Below, piece by piece: positions 57,001 to 64,000 of a stretch of DNA of 64,000 nucleotides. This stretch comes from Anoplopoma fimbria (lineage: Eukaryota; Chordata; Actinopteri; Perciformes; Anoplopomatidae). The stretch covers positions 16,336,250-16,400,249 of the forward strand of contig NC_072458.1 in the NCBI RefSeq assembly GCF_027596085.1, read 5' to 3'. The position numbers were made by a program, and so were the translations under genes. Within the stretch, counting starts at the first letter, position 1, and each line of letters starts with the position of its first letter. The notes beneath the pieces are model-generated. The model was not told the DNA's origin, did not search any database, and was given only the letters and a program-made list of their open reading frames with translations.

Positions 57001-60000
57001 CTAATAACCTTTGAATTTTTACTACCAGAGTGTACGCCATTAGGCAAAAGTTTCTACACTAGATGTCTATCTGATAGTGCTGTAGCTAAATTTAAAGAAG
57101 CGATTTCATCAGCGTTTAATTCATTACCATTGCTCAATATAACAGAGGACTCCTACGCTAACTTTAGTCTGTCTCAGATTGACCATCTTGTTGATAGTGC
57201 TGCATGCTCACTGCGAATGACACTAGACTCTATAGCTCCTCTAAAAAAGAAGCTAATAAAAGAAAGGAGGTTTGCTCCATGGTATAACCCTCAAACCCGC
57301 GAATTAAAGCAAATATCGCGAAAACTTGAAAGGATATGGCGTTCCACCAATGTGGATGAAGCGCGGTTAGTCTGGCGAGACAGTCTTAAAATATATAAGA
57401 AGGCACTCCGTAATGCTAGAGCAGCCTATTATTCAGCATTAATAGAGAAAAATAAGAACAACCCCAGGGTTCTCTTCAGCACTGTAGCCAGGCTGACAGA
57501 GAGTCACAGCTCTGTTGAGCCGTGTATTCCTATAAACCTCCGTAGTAGTGACTTCATGAACTTCTTTAATGATAAGATTCTAACTATTAGAGAAAAAATG
57601 TATAATCTACTGCCCTCAACCAGTACCGATCGATCCATAGCTGTAGAACCTGAAATATATTTAGATGGCTTTTCTCCCATCGACCTTCAACAATTGACTT
57701 TAACTATTTCTAAGTCTAAACCTTCCTGTCTCTTAGACCCGATTCCGACTAGGCTGCTTAAGGAAGTTTTACCTTTAATTAACAATTCTTTATTAGAAAT
57801 TATCAATCTGTCTTTACTAACGGGCCATGTACCACAGGCCTTCAAACTAGCTGTAATTAAACCTCTTCTTAAGAAACCTACTCTTGATCCAGAGGTGTTG
57901 GCTAACTATAGACCTATATCTAACCTTCCGTTCCTCTCTAAGATCCTTGAGAAAGCAGTAGCAAATCAGCTCTGTGACTTTATGCATAACAATAGTTTAT
58001 TTGAGGATTTTCAGTCAGGATTTAGAGTGAATCATAGCACAGAGACGGCACTGGTGAAAATTACCAATGACCTTCTAATAGCTTCAGACAAAGGACTTGT
58101 CTCTGTACTTGTATTGCTAGACCTTAGTGCTGCATTTGATACCATTGATCACCAAATCCTATTACAGAGATTGGAGCATCTAATAGGCATTAAAGGAACC
58201 GCACTTAGCTGGTTTAAGTCGTATTTATCAGACCGATCTCAATTTGTACATGTAAACAATGAAAGCTCGATGAAAACCAGGGTTAGTCACGGAGTTCCAC
58301 AGGGGTCTGTTCTTGGACCTATTTTATTTACCTTATATATGCTTCCCTTGGGGAATATTATCAGAAAACACTCAGTAAACTTTCATTGTTATGCAGATGA
58401 TACCCAGTTATATCTATCTTAAGCCAGACGAAACTAACCAGTTCTCTAAACTTCAAGCATGTCTTACGGACATAAAAACCTGGATGACCTGTAACTTTTT
58501 AATGTTAAACTCTGAAAAAACTGAAGTTATCCTACTAGGCCCAGATCACCTTCGAAATCAATTATCTAACGATATAGTTTCTCTAGATGGCATTGCTCAT
58601 TGCATCCAGCACTACCGTTAAGAACCTTGGAGTTATCTTTGACCAGGATCTGTCTTTTAACTCTTATATAAAACAGATCTCAAGGACAGCCTTTTTTCAT
58701 TTACGTAACATTGCGAAAATCAGGCAAATCCTGTCTCAAAGCGATGCAGAAAAACTAGTTCATGCATTTGTTACCTCTAGACTAGATTACTGTAACTCCT
58801 TATTATCAGGCTGTTCTAATAGGTCTCTTAGATCTTTACAGTTGATCCAGAATGCTGCAGCACGTGTTCTAACAAAAACTAAGAAAAGAGATCATATTAC
58901 TCCAGTATTAGCTTCTCTGCACTGGCTCCCTGTTAAATCAAGAATAGAATTTAAAATTATTTTACTTACCTACAAAGCTCTAACTGGCCAGGCACCGTCT
59001 TATCTTAAGGAACTTATAGTTCCATTTTACCCAACTAGAGAGCTGCGCTCAATCAATGCAGGGTTACTTGTGGTTCCTAGAGTATATAAAAGTAGGATGG
59101 GAGCCAGAGCCTTCAGTTATCAGGCTCCTCTTCTGTGGAACCAGCTTCCAGTTTCAGTCCGGGGGGCAGACACACTCACCACTTTTAAGAGCAGGCTTAA
59201 GACCTTCCTTTTTGATAGCGCTTATAGTTAGGGCTAGTTCTGTTTCGCCTTGGTCCAGCCCCTAGATATGCTGCTATATGCCTAGACAGTCCGGGGGACT
59301 ACCTAGGATACACTGAGCTCCTCTCTCCTCTTCTCTCACTCCTTCTTTATGTATTAATCTCCTATTTATGCACATTACTGATTTTGCTTCTTCCCCGGAG
59401 TCCTTGTGCTTTCTCGCCTCGCAGGTTCCCAGGAATCTGGGTTATATTTGGACTGTCATCGTGCCACCTGCTGAGGCCCTGCTGACACCCACTACTACTA
59501 CCACTATCATTATTAGTCACATTACTATTATTATTCCCTGTACTATTACGCTTATTGACTTGCTTCTACCCTGGAGTCTTTGTGCTTTCTCGCTTCGCAG
59601 GCTTCTATAAACCCACTGCTACTTCGATTATTATTATTAATCACATTACTATCCCTATTTCATAATTATAATTCTACTATAATAATTGCTGCTGTTATTA
59701 TAAGTAGTCTTATTATATGAATCATTTATGTCATATACATTGAATTTGTTGTATCTCTGTTATGCTGTTCATTCTGTACACATGACATCTATTGCATTCT
59801 GTCCATCCTGGGAGAAGGATCCCTCCTCTGTCGCTCTCCCATAGGTTTCTTCCTTTTTTCTCCCTGTTTTTTTTAGGGGATTTTTTCCTGTGCCGATGTG
59901 AGGGAAGGACAGAGGATGTCGCATGTGTACAGATTGTAAAGCCCTCTGAGGCAAATTTGTAATTTGTGATTCTGGGCTATACAAAATAAACTGAACTGAA

Positions 60001-60669
60001 TTGAATTGAATGTAGCAGTAGCTACAAGCTAACATGCTAACGCTACAAGCTAGCAGCCTCGCCTGCATCGTGAGCAGCTTAAAATGATATTAATGATGCT
60101 AACTTCGCTTTGAATAACTGAATCCAGTCGTTCAAGTACTTACACAGTATGTAGTTAGCGTGAAGCCTCGCGTTTTTCCGTCAGCTCGTTAACTTCGCTT
60201 CACAAGTCCGATGCCGAGTCTCCCGACTGAGTGCTACTTTCAAAGTTGGAGACGCAGTTCCTGCGCATGCGTGTTCCAGCAGTAGACACTCACTCTTATT
60301 GTACAGACAGAATGTAAACTGCTCCGTTAAGATTGTCCTGGGAGCATCTTGTTGGCAGCAAGACGTTTATAGTTCCGTATTTACGACTTTTTATGTGAAA
60401 CATTAAAAGCGTTTAAATCACGTCTACGTGTAGACCATATTTAGCCGACCAGTTGAATACTTTACATAAATACTATAACATATATAATGTCAATATCGTC
60501 TCTCTTACAGCCTTACGTTACAACAGAACAAATTATCAACCAAATGGTGTTTTGTGACATGTTGAAGTTGTAACCGTGTTTTAGCCGGTTGAAAAGACGT
60601 CTATAGACCTGATTTCAACCAGTTTTAGACCAGATTTAGACGTCTAAATCCCGTCTAGTGCTCACTGGG

Positions 60670-63285
60670 AGTACTTGGGCCGCGCTAGATGACGTTTCAC
60701 AAGTTACGAAACGTGTATTGATGGCATCATTTCAACATCAGTAAGTGTTACCTGTGTTACACTTTTCAGGAAGGTACAGTCTAAGTTATAGGAGCACAGC
60801 TGCTGGCTCCGCTGTCCGCAGTCGTGCATGTGAACTGCAGCAAATCTGCAGAAGTCGCATCATCATCTGTACTGCAGTGAAATCCAGCTCCTGAACACAC
60901 CCTGCTGCAGCCTGCAGAGCAGCAAAACAACACTGACAGCACTACGGCTGTAGGTTACACGTTTACCGGGCAGATACGAAGAGACTGCGAGCTGCTGGAA
61001 CACAGCTGAGGTAAGATGGTCTGTCTGCTCACCACATTTTTCCCGCAGGAGAATCTAACACAAGTAACGGGACAGGAAGAAGTGTCATTGACAACAGCGC
61101 CGAGGAAGCGAAATGTCAGCTGTCATGTGTTATCACTTTGCATGGACAGTTCAGATAAAAGAATGACATTAGACTTCTATGTGTCTGTACAAATAAATAT
61201 CAAGGACTCTTGCACGAAACGGTTCGACCTGTGTTAGGGCTGCTGCTGGAGCTGTGCCAAATCCCACTGCGGTCCCGTCAGCGTGTCCAGGTGTCCAATG
61301 CGGACTAGCGGAATGGTCTCTATGTTCGCATTCTTAACTAGGCTACATGAAGCACTGAATGCCATTATCTATTTGTCTGTACAGCGTTTGTTTAAATGGA
61401 TGTTCAAAAGATAGTGTTTTTGGCAGCTGCTATCATAAATATGGAAAGGTCCAATAGCTAAAGATCTATATTATTCTGGCCAAAATAATTGTGATTCACG
61501 AAATAATACTGATAATCCTCAAAATATGCCTAAAAGTTTTAAAATGGCATAGGTATATTTTTTAGTGAGCATCCTTTTTTAATAATCAACAAACAATCAA
61601 GCAATCTTAAATAAGGTTATCAAGTCAACGATATTTAGCCGCTCAGCCGATAATAATAATGATGGAGGCCAATCAGATGCAGAACAAGTCTTAGTTTTGC
61701 TGACTCAAGTGGAACACAGACTAAATTAGGAATTTGAATTGTCATTTCCATAACCGAGGAAAGTACTTTCTCTAATAGCCAGAAACCAAAGAAGTATTGT
61801 TAGTCTTAAACTTGTGATGTCATCAAGCTGCTCCATAGACAATGAATGGGAGACTGATTTTGTGGATGTTTATTCATTTTTTAAATACCCAAATCAGCTT
61901 TATTATATTATAGTGTTCTCTCAGTCTCTAGAAAATATTTCCCAATTGAATGTTTTAAGATAATTTAAAGTAATTCTGCCACACAGGGTTGCACAACAAG
62001 GGACAATTCTTTGGTCAGATAAAATGTCTATCATCCCAACACCAAAAATTCTACACCAGGGAATAAGGGGTAGCTGGGGTAGCGAAGCTCCAATCCCGTT
62101 CTTTCTTCCCTCTCTTCAAGGCGTTTCCCACTCCACTTTCAGTGGCGTTCAGTCCAGCAGATCTGGTTGGGTAGTTGGAAAATACCGTGCGTGTTATCGT
62201 CTCAAGGTCCACTGCACGTTATTAATTCCCCACGCTTCCCTATTTGATGTTGATGACTGTATTCATAGGCCATACCTGCTCTGGTAATAAAGGCAAAAAG
62301 GCAAGAAATTTAAACTAAAATGAATCAAACATTCCTGGGAGCTACCTGCCTTCACATCTACATGTGCCGTCATTGCCATGTCAATGAGATAAATTGTCAA
62401 TGGAGCAGTTCAAGGTTTTATACCTGACATCAGAGATAAGAGTTTTAACATTTTTATTTGGGGCTTCTGGAGAGAGACATGTTTAAAAATACTTCTGGAC
62501 TGTATATTCCCTTTTAGTGTTCAATCTTTGGTCTGGATATCCCGTTTGTTCAGTGTATTGACTGTATCAGCACATTAATGTCTACCTGGAGCCATAGTAG
62601 TGGAGAGCGGGTCATCTGGTCACAATGTTTGCTGATTCTGTTAGTTAATCCCAGAACACACGATCTTAATTAGAGTTAACTATGGATTTATACACATTTT
62701 TGACAAGTCACTGGATTGAATGTGACTTTATGGTGAAATTGTCATTGTACTTTTGAACACATAAGAACTTTTTGACGAAGTAATTTCACTCAAGGTCCAC
62801 TTTGTAACTTTTCTTGAGCTTTCAACTGCATGTCACAGTCTTCATCAGTGAATAAGGCTCTCAGAGTGCCCAGTCTGAAAACATGTCAAAGTCACTCACA
62901 GTTAAGATGCTGATTGACATTTTGAAAACATTTTTGTAAGTATTCAGCATCACTTGGTGTCAGAACATTTTTAAAGATTGCATTTACATATAAAACCCAC
63001 TTGTCAAACATAATAAGTCTAAAACAAAAAAAGAAATGCTTATATCAGAATAGTAAATTAATTAAAAAAAACAGCCACTAACAGATCGGTAGGATTAAGT
63101 TAAACCAAGTGACATCATCAGATATACATAGCCACTCTGAGGTAAATTGTGGCACCAACTTGTGCATATTTTGCAGTATATTTAACTTCATTTATTTTAA
63201 CAATCCTCTCTATTATTTAGCTGTACTCCTTTTCTTTGAGTGTATCATTGAGTATATACTCTTTTTTTTCTCTATTAAGAGCAGG
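60670..63285. other. Spacer upstream of the MS4A gene
   Basis: No coding exon. A possible untranslated first exon of the MS4A gene ends at 61010 with donor gtaaga, after a GC-richer stretch (60780-61010). This is conjecture. The rest is AT-rich. Confidence 0.3.
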
Positions 63286-63381
63286 ATGGCTCTTAATGAC
63301 AAAGACCCAATGCCTGCAGTGGGGACCCTCTCCCCAGGCCAAATGCAGTCCCACCTCAAGATGGAGCCAAAGACTCTAGGG
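63286..63381 (+). CDS. MS4A coding exon 1
   Basis: ATG start; encodes MALNDKDPMPAVGTLSPGQM and ends KMEPKTLG. The donor is gtgagc at 63382. 32 codons, phase 0. Confidence 0.85.
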
Positions 63382-63958
63382 GTGAGCTCACATGACGACA
63401 ATCAATGTGAATGAACAATCTTTGACTCTGTTACTTACTGTACAAACTAGATAAATGTTGAACTGAACATCAAACTTAAACGTAATAATACCCAAATAAA
63501 TAAATCAAAATTAATGAGCATCAAACTCAAATTAATAAATACCTAAATAAATAGCCTCAATAAATCTGATAAATCTGGAACAGCTTGTTGGGACACTCAG
63601 CTTGAAAGCATGACAATCCCGGGTAAGCCGTCTGGTCACTGTATAATAGAGAGCTCTAAAACTATTACAAATATTGCCATATCCCCTCTCTCAGGCAATC
63701 CAGATCGTTATTGGGGCTTTGATTCTATGTCTGAGTGCCTCTGTGCTCCAGATCCACGAGGTCCACTTTACAGGAGATGTAGCCCTCTTCCTCATTGTTG
63801 TCATACAGGTCAGTTTTGTTAAACATGTCATGATGTCAGATTTTCATGTTTTCCACTGCAGAAAATACTGTGTCTAAGTTTGTTGTATTCTAACCCACCA
63901 GGTAACTTTGTCTGGTTCAGTGTTGGTCCACAGTGGGAGGAAACCTACTCTGTTTTGG
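63286..63958 (+). CDS. MS4A (CD20-like) tetraspan gene, 5' part
   Basis: Three coding exons, 63286-63381, 63695-63808 and 63902-63958, join in phase 0 to 89 residues, then the window ends. An N-terminal cytoplasmic stretch is followed by LGAIQIVIGALILCLSA, the first membrane segment and family hallmark. A short loop follows, then the second segment (GDVALFLIVVIQVTLSGSVL), ending SGRKPTLFW. Exons of 114 and 57 bases in phase 0 match the usual MS4A architecture. A pyrimidine tract and 'agagcag' just before the ATG suggest a 3' splice site at 63284, hence an upstream untranslated exon. MS4A proteins are four-pass membrane proteins linked to receptor complexes and calcium entry; the member is not identified. 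Confidence 0.88.
63695..63808 (+). CDS. MS4A coding exon 2
   Basis: The acceptor is 'cccctctctcag'. It encodes AIQIVIGALILCLSASVLQI and FTGDVALFLIVVIQ. The donor is gtcagt. 38 codons, phase 0. Confidence 0.9.
63902..63958 (+). CDS. MS4A coding exon 3
   Basis: The acceptor is 'taacccaccag'. It encodes VTLSGSVLVHSGRKPTLFW. The donor is gtgaga. 57 bases, the typical size of this exon in the family. Confidence 0.88.
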
Positions 63959-64000
63959 GTGAGAATAATGATACAGGTCTCTTTTGTACACACACAATCA

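Larger units (their letters stand above)
55001..59231 (+). pseudogene. L2 ORF2 (endonuclease-reverse transcriptase), broken
   Basis: The AP-type endonuclease is readable ([38 protein letters not shown]). The RT is long and clean ([53 protein letters not shown]), with the catalytic YADD present near 58390-58405. Lesions: TAA at 55453-55455, a frameshift near 55490, the hAT insertion at 55849-57000, a two-base loss giving TAA at 58420-58422, and a shift near 58590-58600. The minus copy at 29-34 kb confirms the normal wording at several of these points. Confidence 0.9.
53830..60007 (+). mobile_element. Near full-length L2 LINE
   Basis: It has a probable 5' UTR from about 53850, ORF1 (54172-55002), a broken ORF2 (endonuclease 55080-55860, RT 57001-58422, C-terminal part to 59231), a 3' UTR with tandem units (59380-59640) and the GAATT-type tail at 59980-60007. 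A hAT element interrupts ORF2. It is the most complete of at least five L2 pieces in the window. The 5' boundary is approximate. Confidence 0.9.
52815..60669. mobile_element. Large inverted-repeat element, family unnamed
   Basis: The outermost words CCCAGTGAGC (52815-52824) and GCTCACTGGG (60660-60669) are exact inverted repeats. Just inside both ends the palindrome AGACGTCT and relatives recur densely, which looks like subterminal transposase-binding arrays. No transposase is recognised. The interior is mostly an L2 insertion. No target duplication is evident, so the unity of the two ends is inferred. Confidence 0.6.

Noticed and set aside
56986..58422. 478-codon frame as a complete gene
   Set aside because: Its first residues come from the hAT end (a TTG start) and the rest is the RT part of L2 ORF2.
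1..64000. CRISPR arrays, operons, phage or bacterial systems
   Set aside because: The tandem repeats found have no regular unique spacers, and the genes are intron-containing vertebrate genes.
1..64000. tRNA, rRNA or known small RNA genes
   Set aside because: No cloverleaf with A and B boxes or rRNA-like sequence was recognised by eye; a covariance-model search could still find some.

Overview
The window is vertebrate nuclear DNA and almost certainly from a ray-finned (teleost, probably percomorph) fish. Genes are split by canonical introns. The sequence between exons is crowded with fish-type mobile DNA: L2 LINEs, Tc1 elements, hAT elements and MITEs, a class I endogenous retrovirus, a Ty3/Gypsy fragment and other non-LTR fragments. 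There is no operon structure and no prokaryotic signal. The species cannot be named from the sequence alone.

Two host protein-coding genes are supported, both on the + strand. The first is a complete class 4 semaphorin. Its 14 coding exons run from 6734 to 45243 and join in frame to 819 codons plus a stop (signal peptide, Sema, PSI, Ig-like, transmembrane, cytoplasmic tail). It has a probable 5' UTR exon start at 6573 and a poly(A) signal at 46224. The paralogue (4A, 4B, 4E and so on) was not resolved. The second, at the right edge, is the beginning of an MS4A (CD20-like) tetraspan gene: three coding exons between 63286 and 63958, then the window ends.

Layout: 1-6570, upstream DNA with an L2 tail, a non-LTR fragment and a hAT-type element. 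6573-19000, semaphorin exons 1-9 with MITEs, tandem and direct repeats, L2 pieces and a Tc1 element. 18872-27427, a long intron with two head-to-head L2 copies and a minus-strand retrovirus remnant. 27618-35516, an intron with a three-layer nest: a non-LTR copy holding an L2, which holds a Tc1. That L2 also contains an exact 129-bp copy of part of semaphorin exon 10. 35633-45243, Gypsy and other repeat fragments and exons 12-14. 46250-52800, intergenic repeats and a rearranged Myb/SANT-like gene fragment. 52815-60669, an apparent 7.9-kb inverted-repeat element holding a nearly full-length L2, which holds a hAT element with a perfect 8-bp target-site duplication. 60670-63285, spacer before the MS4A gene.

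I found no convincing new biochemical system. The most unusual signal is structural. Several perfect or near-perfect fold-back inverted repeats sit in or beside rearranged DNA, and a piece of coding exon has been copied into an intronic LINE. This suggests repeated template-switching repair at the locus, or in part an assembly artefact.
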